32,853 nucleotides of DNA from an uncultured Desulfovibrio sp. (GTDB lineage: Bacteria; Desulfobacterota; Desulfovibrionia; Desulfovibrionales; Desulfovibrionaceae), in the NCBI RefSeq assembly GCF_944324525.1, contig NZ_CALUWS010000033.1, forward strand, positions 1-32,853, given 5' to 3'. Made by a program: the position numbers and the translations under genes. Below the pieces are notes generated by a model that had not been told where the DNA came from, ran no database searches, and saw only the letters and a list, made by a program, of their open reading frames with translations. Every line of letters starts with the position of its first letter. Position 1 is the stretch's first letter. This document shows positions 12,589 through 21,788 of this stretch, one piece after another.

Positions 12589-14898
12589 CTACAGCACCTC
12601 GTAGATGCGGGCGAAAACGTTGTCGTACACCAGCTTGAAGTAGGGGGAGAAGCGGGTGTCCTGCGGCGAGGCCAGCAGGAGCTGCACCATAAGGGAATTG
12701 TAGATGCCGCTGTCGAGCACGAGCTTTTCGCCGGTGACCCGGTTGAAGAGGCAGTGCACGTTGCGGCGGCTGTTCAGAAAGACGCTCTGCTCTTCCGGGG
12801 TGGCCTGCGGGTGGGCGTCGGCCCATTCCTGTACGTAGTCGCGGGTGACGACGCCCGTTTCGTCAAAGACGCTGATGCTGGCCGTATGGATGGGAGCCGG
12901 GCTGCCTTCGAGCTGCACGGCGCCTTCCTTGAGATTGTAGGCCAGCGCCCGCGTGACGATGGACATGGCCCCGCCTTCGCCCTCCTTGGTGCGGAAGTTC
13001 CAGCTGCCGAAATTGCTGATCCAGAAGCCCAGCCGCAGCATCTCATAACTGACGACGAGGTACTGCTTGCCGCGCGCCTCCACCAGCGGGGTGTCCGGCG
13101 AGCGCAGCTTGTCCATGAGGGCCTGTGCGGCCTCGCCGTCCAGCCCGCGGAAGACGTCGTCCGCCTCGCCGCCCTTGAGGGCCGTGTAGCGGATGAGCTG
13201 GCGGGCAAAGCGGGCATTGTCCGTGGCGAAGACCGCGGCGGGCAGGTAGAGCCACGGGCCGTTGTGCAGCGCGCCGTCGGCGATGGTGGCGCGGCGGGCG
13301 AAGTGGTGGGCCGCGTAGCCCCAGTCCCACCAGAGCCAGAGGGTGCTGTCCTTGGGGGTCACGTCCCGCGCGCGGGTCAGGGCGTCGGCATGGCGGCGGT
13401 TGATCATGGGGCCCTGGGACATGTCCTGGATGATGCCGGCAAAGGGGGCTACCAGCAGGCCGATGAGCAGGGCCGAGGTCACGAGGCCCGCCACCGCGCC
13501 GCGCAGGCTGTCCCGCAGGATGCGCTGGAGGATCCAGTAGAGCGGCAGGGTCAGGCCCACGGCCACGATGGGCGCGCCGAACATGACCATGCGTCCGCCC
13601 ATCTTGGTGCTGAGCAGGCCCAGCGCGGCCAGCGGCAGCAGGAAGAGCGCCCCCGGACGGCGGATGAGCACCCAGACGAAGCCCACGAGCCCCAGCAGGG
13701 CGGCTTCCATCCAGGGATGGAAGTAGGAAAGAAGGGCCATGAGGCTCAGGTCCTGCACTTCGGTGATGGACTGGGCCACCGAGGGGTAGACGAGCACCGT
13801 GCCGGCGGCGGTGGCGGCGGCGTCGCCCGATCGTTTGGCATAGGCGCCGAAGTGGTAGATCAGCGTGCTCAGGATGCCGCCGCCCAGCATGAGCGCGGCC
13901 ACGCCCGCCCAGAGCAGGAGCAGGACGAGCGGACGGCTGAGCCAGGCGCGCAGCGTGCGGGCCCATTCCGTGCGGGCCATGCCCGCCACCAGGATGATGG
14001 CGCAGCCCGCAAGGCCGGGCAGACCGGCCAGCGCCGGCAGGGCATAGGCCAGCGAGCCGAGCAGGAGCAGGCCGCGCCGTCCCTGCGGGGCCATGACGAG
14101 GCTCATGAAGGCCAGCAGGCCCACATTGTAGCGGATGAGATAGGGGAAGACGGAATGCCACTCCTGCGACCACCAGGAGATGAGGCCGGAGAGGGTGAGC
14201 AGGATCACCCAGCGCTTGCGCAGCGGATAGCCGAGGCGGACCTCCGGCGGGGCCTGCGAGCTCAGTATCCGGCGGGCCATGCCCCGGCCGGAGGTATGGA
14301 TGAGCCGCTTCAGCAGGGTGTGCGGCAGGAGCATGTAGCGCATGGCCCAGCAGGCCGGGGCCAGCGTCATGAGCAGGGGGAAGAAGAGAGTGACGAGGTC
14401 GGTATCGTAATAGCCCAGCAGCGTCCGGGCCAGGAAGCCGGGCGCGATGGTGGTGATGAGCCCGGCCGCCATGCCGGCCTCCATGCTGCCCAGCGCCCAG
14501 ACCCAGACGAAGACGATGAGCGCCACCAGCGTGGAGAGGATCATGGGGAACCAGAAGGCCACGGCGGCGGGATAGGTCCCCAGCAGCGAGGCCATGCCCT
14601 GGAGCATCTCGGCCATGGGATGGCCCACGGCCAGCCCGATGCCCTCGGCCCCGGCCACCCAGTGATAGGCGTCGTTGGTGGCGAGCAGCCATTCGCTGCC
14701 CAGCCGGTATTCGGGGTTCTGCCAGCAGGGCCATTCCAGCAGGCGCAGGATGAAGGCCAGCCCCACGGTCACAAGCGCCCAGATGAGGCCGCGCAGCCAG
14801 AAGCGGGCCCGCTGCCGGCTGTTCAGCGCATCGCGTACGGCTTCCGAGGCGGCAAGGCCTTCGGACAGGGGATCGGGAGAGGTCTCGATCACGGTCAT
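12589..14898 (-). CDS. STT3/PglB-like oligosaccharyltransferase
   Basis: This is a single-subunit oligosaccharyltransferase: it transfers a lipid-linked glycan to Asn in D/E/N-x-S/T-type sequons of exported proteins, working in the inner membrane with a periplasmic active site. The 769-residue product has about a dozen hydrophobic segments through residue 480, then a periplasmic domain. Key motifs: Asp76 in NDAYHW, the DxD-like YYDTD with Asp165/Asp167, and WWDWGY near residue 523, the WWDYG-type sequon-binding motif with Trp for Tyr. Bacterial N-glycosylation by PglB is known in Campylobacter and in Desulfovibrio. No glycan-assembly genes are in the window. The ATG overlaps the rsmG stop (ATGA), so the gene is probably translated from the rsmG transcript. 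Confidence 0.93.
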   Translation of the reverse strand: MTVIETSPDPLSEGLAASEAVRDALNSRQRARFWLRGLIWALVTVGLAFILRLLEWPCWQNPEYRLGSEWLLATNDAYHWVAGAEGIGLAVGHPMAEMLQGMASLLGTYPAAVAFWFPMILSTLVALIVFVWVWALGSMEAGMAAGLITTIAPGFLARTLLGYYDTDLVTLFFPLLMTLAPACWAMRYMLLPHTLLKRLIHTSGRGMARRILSSQAPPEVRLGYPLRKRWVILLTLSGLISWWSQEWHSVFPYLIRYNVGLLAFMSLVMAPQGRRGLLLLGSLAYALPALAGLPGLAGCAIILVAGMARTEWARTLRAWLSRPLVLLLLWAGVAALMLGGGILSTLIYHFGAYAKRSGDAAATAAGTVLVYPSVAQSITEVQDLSLMALLSYFHPWMEAALLGLVGFVWVLIRRPGALFLLPLAALGLLSTKMGGRMVMFGAPIVAVGLTLPLYWILQRILRDSLRGAVAGLVTSALLIGLLVAPFAGIIQDMSQGPMINRRHADALTRARDVTPKDSTLWLWWDWGYAAHHFARRATIADGALHNGPWLYLPAAVFATDNARFARQLIRYTALKGGEADDVFRGLDGEAAQALMDKLRSPDTPLVEARGKQYLVVSYEMLRLGFWISNFGSWNFRTKEGEGGAMSIVTRALAYNLKEGAVQLEGSPAPIHTASISVFDETGVVTRDYVQEWADAHPQATPEEQSVFLNSRRNVHCLFNRVTGEKLVLDSGIYNSLMVQLLLASPQDTRFSPYFKLVYDNVFARIYEVL

Positions 14899-15761
14899 TC
14901 CTCGCGGGAAGAGGTATCGGGGGACGGCAGGGGGGCGGAGGCCGCGCGGGCCGCCGCGCAGTCAGGGCGGACCGCCAGGAAGCGGCGCGTCTCCCCGGCG
15001 GGAGAGGCGGCTTTCGCGGGACGGCGGACGTTGTAGTCCCGGTCCATGACGCGCTCCCAGCCCGGGGGCAGGGCGGCGGGCAGCCGGTTGCAGAGCAGGA
15101 TGACCAGACCGTCGGGCGTCAGGTGCGGCGCGAGCAGCGGCAGCAGGGTTTCCGGCGGCATGAAGGCCCGGCTGATGACGCAGTCCGCCCCGCGCGGCTG
15201 CGTGCCGAAAAACTGTTCCACGCGTCCCCGGTAAACATGCGTCCGGGGCAGGCGCAGGCTGCACAGCATGCGGGAGAGGAAGAGGGCGCGCTTTTCGCGC
15301 GCTTCCACCAGCCAGTAATCCCCCCGGTCCCAGACCATGCGCAGGGGGATGCCCGGCAGGCCCGCTCCGGAGCCGAGGTCCCAGTGCAAGGGGGCCTCGG
15401 GCAGGGGAAGATCCGCCAGAAAGGCGGCCAGATGGAAGCTGTCGCCCGCCAGATTGGCGAGCGCCTCGCGCCAGTCGCGGGCTCCCACAAGATTCATGAC
15501 GCTGTTCCAGCGGATGAGTTCCGTCAGATACAGCCCCAGCGGCTGGAGGGCCTGCTCCGGGACCGTCAGGCCCGCCTGACGGGCGCAGGCCGCCAGCGCC
15601 TCGGGCGCGGGAGGGACGGAAGGGGGGGCGGCCGCCGGCCGGGCCGAGCGGGCGGACGGGGCCGTCCGCGGCGTTGCGGACGCGGGGCCGCCGGTGCCGG
15701 ACGGGCCGGAAGACTGCCTGCCGGTACGGGTGCGGCTGCCGTGTGGAGAACGTTTCTGCAT
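14895..15761 (-). CDS. rsmG: 16S rRNA (guanine527-N7)-methyltransferase
   Basis: The enzyme methylates G527 of 16S rRNA with SAM. The product is 288 residues if started at the ATG at 15761, which has GAGGA upstream. RsmG segments are LIRWNSVMNLVGARDW, the SAM loop HWDLGSGAGLPGIPL, VEAREKRALFLSRM and the conserved ADCVISRAFMP. The first ~55 residues are a basic, Pro/Ala/Ser/Gly-rich stretch, longer than in the usual ~210-residue RsmG and probably disordered; the C-terminus also has a low-complexity tail. Some members of the family sit beside gidA/mnmG; here the partner is the glycosyltransferase gene, which overlaps its stop by four bases. Confidence 0.92.
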   Translation of the reverse strand: MQKRSPHGSRTRTGRQSSGPSGTGGPASATPRTAPSARSARPAAAPPSVPPAPEALAACARQAGLTVPEQALQPLGLYLTELIRWNSVMNLVGARDWREALANLAGDSFHLAAFLADLPLPEAPLHWDLGSGAGLPGIPLRMVWDRGDYWLVEAREKRALFLSRMLCSLRLPRTHVYRGRVEQFFGTQPRGADCVISRAFMPPETLLPLLAPHLTPDGLVILLCNRLPAALPPGWERVMDRDYNVRRPAKAASPAGETRRFLAVRPDCAAARAASAPLPSPDTSSREE

Positions 15762-15863
15762 GCCGTCCTCATATCCTTGAGCGGCGGGACTTGCAAGCCG
15801 GGGCCGGATAACGTAAAAAAACACCCTTCACATTTTTTTGCCGACAGGCATGGAGAAACAGCG

Positions 15864-16814
15864 ATGAAGAACGCCATTGCCCTGCTCTTCCCCGGACAGG
15901 GATCGCAGGAAGCCGGCATGGGGCGCGATCTGGCCGAGGCCGACAGCGCGGCCATGCAGCTCTGGAAGCGTGCGGAGGCCATCAGCGGCCTGCCCCTGCG
16001 GGAGATCTTCTGGGAAGGCGACGACGCCGCCATGAGCGATACCCGCGCCCTGCAGCCGGCGCTGACCGTGGTGAACCTCAACCTGTGGCGGGCGCTGGCC
16101 GGGCGCGTGCAGCCCGTGGCCGCCGCCGGGCACAGTCTGGGCGAATTCGCCGCGCTGGCGGCGGCGGGCGTGCTGGACGAGGAAAGCGTGCTGCAGATCG
16201 TGAGCCTGCGCGGCCGCCTCATGGCCGAGGCCGACCCCGACGGGCGCGGCGGCATGGCGGCCATCCTCAAGCTGAGCCTCGAACAGGTGGAAGGCGTGGT
16301 GCGCGAGGCCGCCGAGGAGAGCGACCGGCCGCTCATCATCGCCAATTACAATACCCCCGGGCAGTACGTCATCAGCGGCGACAAGGAAGCCGTGGCCCTT
16401 GCCTGCGGCAAGGTCCGTCCGCTCAAGGGGCGCGCCGTGGAGCTCAAGGTCAGCGGGGCGTTCCACAGCCCGCTGATGGAAAAGGCCAACCGCGAGCTGG
16501 AGCCGCTGCTGCGCAAGGCGGTGTGGCGGCGTCCGCGTTTCGCCGTCTACGCCAACCTGCACGGCAAAGGTCTCACGGACGGGGAAAGCCTCAAGGAAAG
16601 CCTGCTGCTGCAGATGGTGTCCTCCGTGCGCTGGATCGAGACCGTCCGCCAACAGTATGCCGACGGCGTGCGCTGCTGGCTGGAGCTCGGCCCCAAGGCC
16701 GTGCTCGGCAAGATGGTGGGCCAGTGCCTCGATCAGCTGGACGAGGCCGCGCGTGCCGAATTGCAGGTCATGCTCGTCAATTCCTGTGAATCCTTGGAAA
16801 ATTTCAACATCTAG
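15864..16814 (+). CDS. fabD: Malonyl-CoA:ACP transacylase
   Basis: The enzyme moves malonyl groups from CoA to acyl carrier protein to start and extend fatty acids. The 316-residue product has LLFPGQGSQ (11-15), the nucleophile elbow AAGHSLGEFAAL with Ser91, and the catalytic His201 in VSGAFHSPLM, spaced as in E. coli FabD. The ATG follows GGAG by nine bases, and the ORF extension upstream runs antisense to rsmG and is not coding. It is divergent from rsmG (102 bases) and is followed 22 bases later by argS, so the two are probably co-transcribed. No other fab genes are near. Confidence 0.95.
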   Translation: MKNAIALLFPGQGSQEAGMGRDLAEADSAAMQLWKRAEAISGLPLREIFWEGDDAAMSDTRALQPALTVVNLNLWRALAGRVQPVAAAGHSLGEFAALAAAGVLDEESVLQIVSLRGRLMAEADPDGRGGMAAILKLSLEQVEGVVREAAEESDRPLIIANYNTPGQYVISGDKEAVALACGKVRPLKGRAVELKVSGAFHSPLMEKANRELEPLLRKAVWRRPRFAVYANLHGKGLTDGESLKESLLLQMVSSVRWIETVRQQYADGVRCWLELGPKAVLGKMVGQCLDQLDEAARAELQVMLVNSCESLENFNI

Positions 16815-16836
16815 CCCTCGTGGCGGGAGTTTTTTC

Positions 16837-18492
16837 ATGCGTGCTGTCGAAGTGCTGCGTTCCGCTCTCATGAGCATGGTGGAAGAAATGGGGCTCTCCT
16901 GGCCTGTCAAGGCCGTCATCGAGCCGCCCCGCGACGCCCGTCACGGGGATCTGGCCGTCAACGTGGCCATGCTGCTGGCCAGGGAGGCCGGCAAGAATCC
17001 TCGCGAGCTGGCCCAGACGTTCGCCGCCGGGCTGCCGGAACGTTGCGCGGATATCCTCAAGGCCGAGGTGGCCGGGCCGGGCTTCATCAACGTGACCTTC
17101 AGCCCGGATTTCTGGCGGCAGACCGTGGCGGACATCGAGGCCGCCGGGACGGACTACGGGCGCAGCCAGGTGGGCGCGGGCCGCAGGACGCTGGTGGAAT
17201 ACGTTTCGGCCAACCCCACGGGCCCGCTGCATGTGGGGCACGGCCGGGGGGCCGCCGTGGGCGACAGTCTGGCCCGTCTGCTGCGGCGCGCGGGCTTTGC
17301 CGTGGATACGGAATACTACATCAACGACGCGGGCCTGCAGATGCGCCTGCTGGGTCTTTCCGTCTGGTTGCGGGTGCAGGAGCTCAAGGGCCGTCCCGTG
17401 GAGTGGCCGGAGTCCTACTACCGGGGCGAGTACATCATCGACATCGCCCGCGAGATGCTGGCCGAGGACGACGGTCTGGCCGACCTGCCGGAGGCCGAGG
17501 GCAAGGAACGCTGCTATGAGCGCGCCATGCGGGACATCCTCAACGGCATCAAGCAGGACCTTGCCGATTTCCGGGTGGAGCATCAGCACTGGTTCTCGGA
17601 AAAGACGCTGGTGGAGGGCGGCAAGGTGGCCGAAGCCTTTGCCGCGCTGGATGAGGCGGGCTATACCTACCACAAGGACGACGCCTACTGGTTCGCCACG
17701 GAGAAGCTGGGCGACGACAAGGACCGCGTGCTGCGCAAGTCCGACGGCACGCTGACGTATTTCGCCTCGGACATCGCCTACCATCACGACAAGTTCCGGC
17801 GCGGCTACCAGTGGCTCATCGACATCTGGGGCGCTGACCATCACGGCTACGTGCCGCGCATGCGCGCCGCCATCGCCGCCATGGGCCAGCCCCGCGAGAG
17901 CTTCGACGTGGTGCTCATCCAGCTCGTGAACCTGCTGCAGAACGGCCAGCCCGTCAGCATGTCCACCCGCGCGGGCACCTTCGAGACGCTGGCCGACGTC
18001 ATCAAGGAAGTGGGCACGGACGCCGCGCGCTTCATGTTCCTTTCCCGCAAGAGCGACAGCCCGCTGGATTTCGACCTGGAGCTGGCCAAGCAGCGCAGTC
18101 TGGACAATCCCGTGTACTATGTGCAGTACGCTCATGCCCGCATCTGCGCCGTGCTGCGCCGGGCGGAGGAGCGCGGCATGCGCCTGCCCGACCGTTGCGA
18201 TCCGGCCCTGCTGGCCGCGCTGGACACGCCGGAAGACATGGCCCTGCTGCGCAAGGCCGCGGGCATGGAAGACATGATCGCCAATGCGGCCCTGACGCTC
18301 TCCGTGCATCATGTGAGCCACTACCTCATGGATCTGGCGGGCATGCTGCACAGCTACTACGCCAAGCATCAGGTGCTGGACGCCGCGGACAGCGGACGCA
18401 GCCTGGCCCGGCTGGCCCTGCTGCGGGCCATCGGACAGGTGCTGCGCAACGGGCTGGACATCCTGGGCGTGAGCGCGCCCGAGACCATGTAG
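16837..18492 (+). CDS. argS: Arginyl-tRNA synthetase
   Basis: The enzyme charges tRNA-Arg with arginine. The 551-residue product is of normal length. It has the N-terminal Add1-type domain, the class I HIGH-like motif PTGPLHVGHGRG with His132 and His135, the YYINDAGLQM segment typical of ArgRS, and SMSTRAGTF at 374-382, the KMSKS-equivalent that is commonly degenerate in bacterial ArgRS. A DALR anticodon-binding domain with the closing LDILGVSAPETM ends the protein. The start ATG has GGGAG upstream; longer in-frame upstream sequence overlaps fabD and was discarded. It sits between fabD and the SPOR gene on one apparent transcript. Confidence 0.97.
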   Translation: MRAVEVLRSALMSMVEEMGLSWPVKAVIEPPRDARHGDLAVNVAMLLAREAGKNPRELAQTFAAGLPERCADILKAEVAGPGFINVTFSPDFWRQTVADIEAAGTDYGRSQVGAGRRTLVEYVSANPTGPLHVGHGRGAAVGDSLARLLRRAGFAVDTEYYINDAGLQMRLLGLSVWLRVQELKGRPVEWPESYYRGEYIIDIAREMLAEDDGLADLPEAEGKERCYERAMRDILNGIKQDLADFRVEHQHWFSEKTLVEGGKVAEAFAALDEAGYTYHKDDAYWFATEKLGDDKDRVLRKSDGTLTYFASDIAYHHDKFRRGYQWLIDIWGADHHGYVPRMRAAIAAMGQPRESFDVVLIQLVNLLQNGQPVSMSTRAGTFETLADVIKEVGTDAARFMFLSRKSDSPLDFDLELAKQRSLDNPVYYVQYAHARICAVLRRAEERGMRLPDRCDPALLAALDTPEDMALLRKAAGMEDMIANAALTLSVHHVSHYLMDLAGMLHSYYAKHQVLDAADSGRSLARLALLRAIGQVLRNGLDILGVSAPETM

Positions 18493-18526
18493 GCCGCCGG
18501 GATACCTCGCGGAGCGCCCTTCGCCC

Positions 18527-19432
18527 ATGCCCCAGCCCCTGCGAAAAGTTCGCCAGCGCATCCCCAAGACGGCGATCCGTCCTCCCCGGGTACTGCTGCA
18601 TCTGCCGTTCCTGGGCGTGGCGGCCCTGCTGGTCGTGTTTGCCGTGGCCGTGGGCTGGGCCTTCTTCATGGGGGTCATCATCGGTCAGGGGCAGAACCCC
18701 GCCGAGCGGGTCAGCGCCATGCTGCATGAACGGCCGCGGGAGACGCCGCCTTCCGAGACGATGACGGCCGGCGAGGCCGTGGCGGATCTGCTGGATCGTC
18801 CCCTGCCGTTGCGGAACGGCAGTCAGGGCGAGCGCGCGGAAGCGGCCGCCGGCCATGAGGGAGAAGATCCGGCCCGGGCGTCGGACGGGCAGCAGGCGGC
18901 CCCGCAGGCGCAGGAGGCCCAGCCGGCATCCGGCCAGACGGTTTCCGGCCAGGCGGCACAGGGGCGGCAGCCTCAGGAGCAACCTGTCCAGGCCGCGACG
19001 GAAGAGCCCAAAGCCTCAGCTTATCCCTTTGCGCGGCCGCAGGGCGAAAGTCTGGCGGCCTGGGGCATCCAGCCCGGCGGGGCGGGGCAGGCCGCGCAGC
19101 AGACGCCCGGAACGGCGTCCGCCGCCCGGGAGACGCCTGCCGCCGCGCGCCGCGCCGAACAGAAGGCCGAGCCCAAAAAAACGGAGAAGGCCGAACCCAA
19201 ATTCGACTACGTCTATCAGGCCGCGGCCTTCCGCGGCAAGGAGGACGGCGACGCCCTGCGGGCCCGGCTGGAAGAGAAGGGCCTGCGGACGCGCCTGCAG
19301 AAGAGCGGCAAGGTCTATCTGGTGCAGGTCCTCCTGCGGGGCAGCGAGCGGGAGGCGGAGAACGTCCGCGAGACGTTGCGCCGCATGGGCCTGGGCAAGC
19401 CCATCCGTCTTTCCAAAAAAGCGGTCAAATAG
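18527..19432 (+). CDS. Membrane-anchored SPOR-domain protein
   Basis: The product (301 residues) has a short basic N-terminus, one transmembrane helix (about 24-48, LLHLPFLGVAALLVVFAVAV then GWAFFMGVIIG), a long Gln/Ala/Pro-rich linker (about 60-225) and a C-terminal SPOR domain (about 228-295: YVYQAAAFRGKEDGDALRAR, LEEKGLRTRLQ, VYLVQVLLRG). SPOR domains bind denuded glycan strands of septal peptidoglycan, so a cell-division or envelope role in the periplasm is likely. The linker is low-complexity with GC-rich codons. It lies 34 bases after argS and 75 bases before mlaE. Related proteins are often labelled DedD/FtsN-like; nothing here singles out either. Confidence 0.88.
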   Translation: MPQPLRKVRQRIPKTAIRPPRVLLHLPFLGVAALLVVFAVAVGWAFFMGVIIGQGQNPAERVSAMLHERPRETPPSETMTAGEAVADLLDRPLPLRNGSQGERAEAAAGHEGEDPARASDGQQAAPQAQEAQPASGQTVSGQAAQGRQPQEQPVQAATEEPKASAYPFARPQGESLAAWGIQPGGAGQAAQQTPGTASAARETPAAARRAEQKAEPKKTEKAEPKFDYVYQAAAFRGKEDGDALRARLEEKGLRTRLQKSGKVYLVQVLLRGSEREAENVRETLRRMGLGKPIRLSKKAVK

Positions 19433-19507
19433 GCCGGACATCATACCGGGCGTCGGCGGATGGCGGCGGACGCGCCGAGGCATGCGCCGGACGCGCAAAG
19501 GAATGTC

Positions 19508-20266
19508 ATGAACATCTTGCTCCTCCCCGCCCGTCTGGGCGAAACGACGCTTTTCTTTCTGGAGGGCGTGCGCCACATCTTCACCTCGCGGCGCATCTTC
19601 ATCCGTACCTTGCAGCAGCTGTACGCCATAGGATATCAGTCGTTGTTCGTCATTGCGCTCATCGGCATTTTCTGCGGCATGGTGCTGGGCCTGCAGGGCT
19701 ACTATACCCTTGTGCAGTTCGGTTCCGTGGGCATGCTCGGTTCGGCCGTCTCCCTTTCGCTCATCCGCGAGCTGGGGCCGGTGCTCACGGCCATCATGCT
19801 GGCCGGGCGCGCCGGTTCGTCCATGGCCGCGGAGATCGGCGTCATGCGCATCTCGGATCAGATCGACGCGCTGGACGTCATGGACATCAACTCCATGGCC
19901 TATCTGGTGAGTCCGCGCCTGGTGGCCGCGCTCATCTCCTTTCCGCTGCTCACGGCCATCTTCGACACCATCGGCATCATCGGCGGGTATCTGACCGGCG
20001 TGACCATGCTGGGCATCAACGAAGGCGCGTATTTCTACCGCATCGCCCATGCGGTGACGCTGGACGACGTGACGGGGGGCTTTCTCAAGTCCGTGGTTTT
20101 CGGGCTGCTGGTGACCACGGTCTGCTGTCATCAGGGCTATACCACCCATCAGCGGCGGGACAGCGTGGGGCCGGAAGCCGTGGGCAACGCCACCACGTCG
20201 GCGGTGGTCATCTCCTGCGTGCTCATCCTTGTGGCGGACTATGTGCTGACCTCGTTCCTGCTGTGA
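19508..20266 (+). CDS. mlaE: MlaE-type ABC permease of phospholipid transport
   Basis: This is the inner-membrane permease of the Mla system, which moves phospholipids between the membranes to keep outer-membrane asymmetry. The 252-residue product has an amphipathic N-terminal helix and about five membrane segments. Family signatures are FVIALIGIFCGMVLGLQGYY, IRELGPVLTAIMLAGRAGSS, MAAEIGVMRISDQIDALDVM and the conserved C-terminal GPEAVGNATTSAVV. The ATG at 19508 follows AAGGA by six bases; a 16-residue extension upstream is non-conserved and was left out. It is the first gene of mlaEFDCA. No mlaB (STAS) gene is present. Confidence 0.95.
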   Translation: MNILLLPARLGETTLFFLEGVRHIFTSRRIFIRTLQQLYAIGYQSLFVIALIGIFCGMVLGLQGYYTLVQFGSVGMLGSAVSLSLIRELGPVLTAIMLAGRAGSSMAAEIGVMRISDQIDALDVMDINSMAYLVSPRLVAALISFPLLTAIFDTIGIIGGYLTGVTMLGINEGAYFYRIAHAVTLDDVTGGFLKSVVFGLLVTTVCCHQGYTTHQRRDSVGPEAVGNATTSAVVISCVLILVADYVLTSFLL

Positions 20267-20376
20267 TCCCGTGGAGAGGTCGTCCCCGTGCTTCCGGAGC
20301 GGCGGCATGCCGGACGGCGGCGGGAAGGGACGGCCGTCCCTGACGAAAGCGGGCCGCCCGCCCGCGAGAGGAAGAT

Positions 20377-21243
20377 ATGAGCGAATTCTCGTTACAAAAT
20401 CAGGCGGCGGAGAACGCGTCCGCCCCCCAGAAGTGGGACATAACCTTTCGCTCGCTGACCGCCGGTTACGGCGAGCATGTGGTGCTCAGGGACATCGACG
20501 CCACCCTGCCCGGCGGCAAGGTCTCCGTCATCCTGGGCGGCTCGGGCTGCGGCAAGTCCACGCTGCTGCGGCACATCATCGGTCTTTCCCGGCCGCTGGG
20601 CGGCAGCGTGCACATCGGCGGACAGGATATGTTCGCTCTGCCGGCCGCGCAGGCCCGGCGCATCCGCCGCCGTATGGGCGTCCTGTTTCAGGACGGGGCG
20701 CTGCTCGGCGCGCTGAGCCTCGTGCAGAACGTGGCCCTGCCCCTGACGGAACATGTCCGCCTGCCCAAGGCCGTCATCCGGGAAGCGGCGCTGCGGGTGC
20801 TGCGGCTGGTGGGGCTGGAGGACTTCGCCGACTACTATCCCAACCAGCTTTCCGGCGGCATGCGCAAACGGGCCGGGCTGGCGCGGGCCATCATCGCCGA
20901 GCCGCGCATCCTGCTCTGCGACGAGCCGACCTCCGGCCTCGATCCCATCACCGCCGCCCGTATGGACGCGCTCCTGCTCTCCCTGCACGAGCGTTTCCCG
21001 GACATGAGCATCGTGGTGGTCAGTCACGATCTGGACAGCCTGCGGACTATCGCCGACCATGTGCTGGTGCTGCGCGAGGGCAGCGCGCTCTTTTCCGGTT
21101 CGCTGGCGGAACTGGAAGCCTGCGACGATCCCTATCTGCGCCGGTTCCTGCGGCGTGAAGCCGATGCCGGAGACGTGGCGGCGCAGGATTCCGAAAGCGA
21201 TCCGCAGGTCCGCCAGGCCATCGCCGCCTGGCTGGATGCCTGA
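20377..21243 (+). CDS. mlaF: MlaF-type ABC ATPase
   Basis: This is the ATPase that powers MlaE. The 288-residue product has Walker A GGSGCGKST, the Q-loop FQDGALLGALS typical of MlaF (DGALF-like), the signature LSGGMRKRAGLARA, Walker B LLCDEPTSGLDP and the switch His in VVVSHDLDS. A ~16-residue N-terminal addition (MSEFSLQNQAAENASA) precedes the usual start of the fold, and the C-terminus extends past 260 with DAGDVAAQDSESD. The ATG has GAGAGGAAG upstream. There is a 110-base gap after mlaE without evident function. Confidence 0.95.
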   Translation: MSEFSLQNQAAENASAPQKWDITFRSLTAGYGEHVVLRDIDATLPGGKVSVILGGSGCGKSTLLRHIIGLSRPLGGSVHIGGQDMFALPAAQARRIRRRMGVLFQDGALLGALSLVQNVALPLTEHVRLPKAVIREAALRVLRLVGLEDFADYYPNQLSGGMRKRAGLARAIIAEPRILLCDEPTSGLDPITAARMDALLLSLHERFPDMSIVVVSHDLDSLRTIADHVLVLREGSALFSGSLAELEACDDPYLRRFLRREADAGDVAAQDSESDPQVRQAIAAWLDA

Positions 21244-21335
21244 AGCTTTTTTTGCGGCGCGGGCCGGCGGGCTTGAATCTTCCCGCCGTGCTGCGTATAA
21301 CCTCTTATCGATGCCGGAAGGAAAAAGGAGTCCGC

Positions 21336-21785
21336 ATGAACGGTTTTCGTCAGACTGCCGTGGGGATTTTCGTTCTGCTGGGCTTGGTGTGTGTGGCCTA
21401 TCTCACCATCAAGCTGGGCCGCATGGAGCTGTTCGAGACAAAGGGCTTTGAGCTGAATGCCCGCTTCAATTCCGTCAGCGGCCTGCGCGTGGGCGCGGAC
21501 GTGGAGATGGCCGGCGTGCCCGTGGGCCGTGTGGCCGCCATCACGCTGGATGACGATCCCGTACGCCGGCAGGCGCTGGTGCGCCTCGTGCTGGACAGGG
21601 ATCTGAAGCTTTCCACCGATACCATCGCCTCGATAAAGACCAGCGGTCTCATCGGGGACAAATACGTCAATCTGCAACCCGGTGGACTGGATGATGTTCT
21701 GGCTTCCGGCGATACGCTGGAAGAAACGGAGTCCGCCGTGGATCTGGAATCGCTTATCGGCAAATATGCCTTTGGAGGGGTCTAA
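21336..21785 (+). CDS. mlaD: MlaD-type MCE-domain substrate-binding protein
   Basis: MlaD forms a hexameric ring on the periplasmic side of MlaE and binds phospholipid. The product is 149 residues: one N-terminal transmembrane helix (TAVGIFVLLGLVCVAYLTI), then one MCE domain with FELNARFNSVSGLRVGADVE, VEMAGVPVGRV and SIKTSGLIGDKYVNL. It is near the short end of the family and stops soon after the MCE domain (ESAVDLESLIGKYAFG), like many non-enteric homologues. AAAAAGGAG stands five bases before the ATG. It ends three bases before mlaC, which points to tight co-translation. Confidence 0.95.
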   Translation: MNGFRQTAVGIFVLLGLVCVAYLTIKLGRMELFETKGFELNARFNSVSGLRVGADVEMAGVPVGRVAAITLDDDPVRRQALVRLVLDRDLKLSTDTIASIKTSGLIGDKYVNLQPGGLDDVLASGDTLEETESAVDLESLIGKYAFGGV

Positions 21786-21788
21786 CCT

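Noticed and set aside
12247-15036. 929-codon open frame on the plus strand
   Set aside because: It runs antisense to the STT3/PglB-like and rsmG genes, starts inside a repeat and has Gly/Ala/Gln/His-rich composition typical of GC-rich shadow frames.
16804-18681. 625-codon open frame on the minus strand
   Set aside because: It is antisense to argS, whose motifs are clear, and shows only low-complexity shadow composition.
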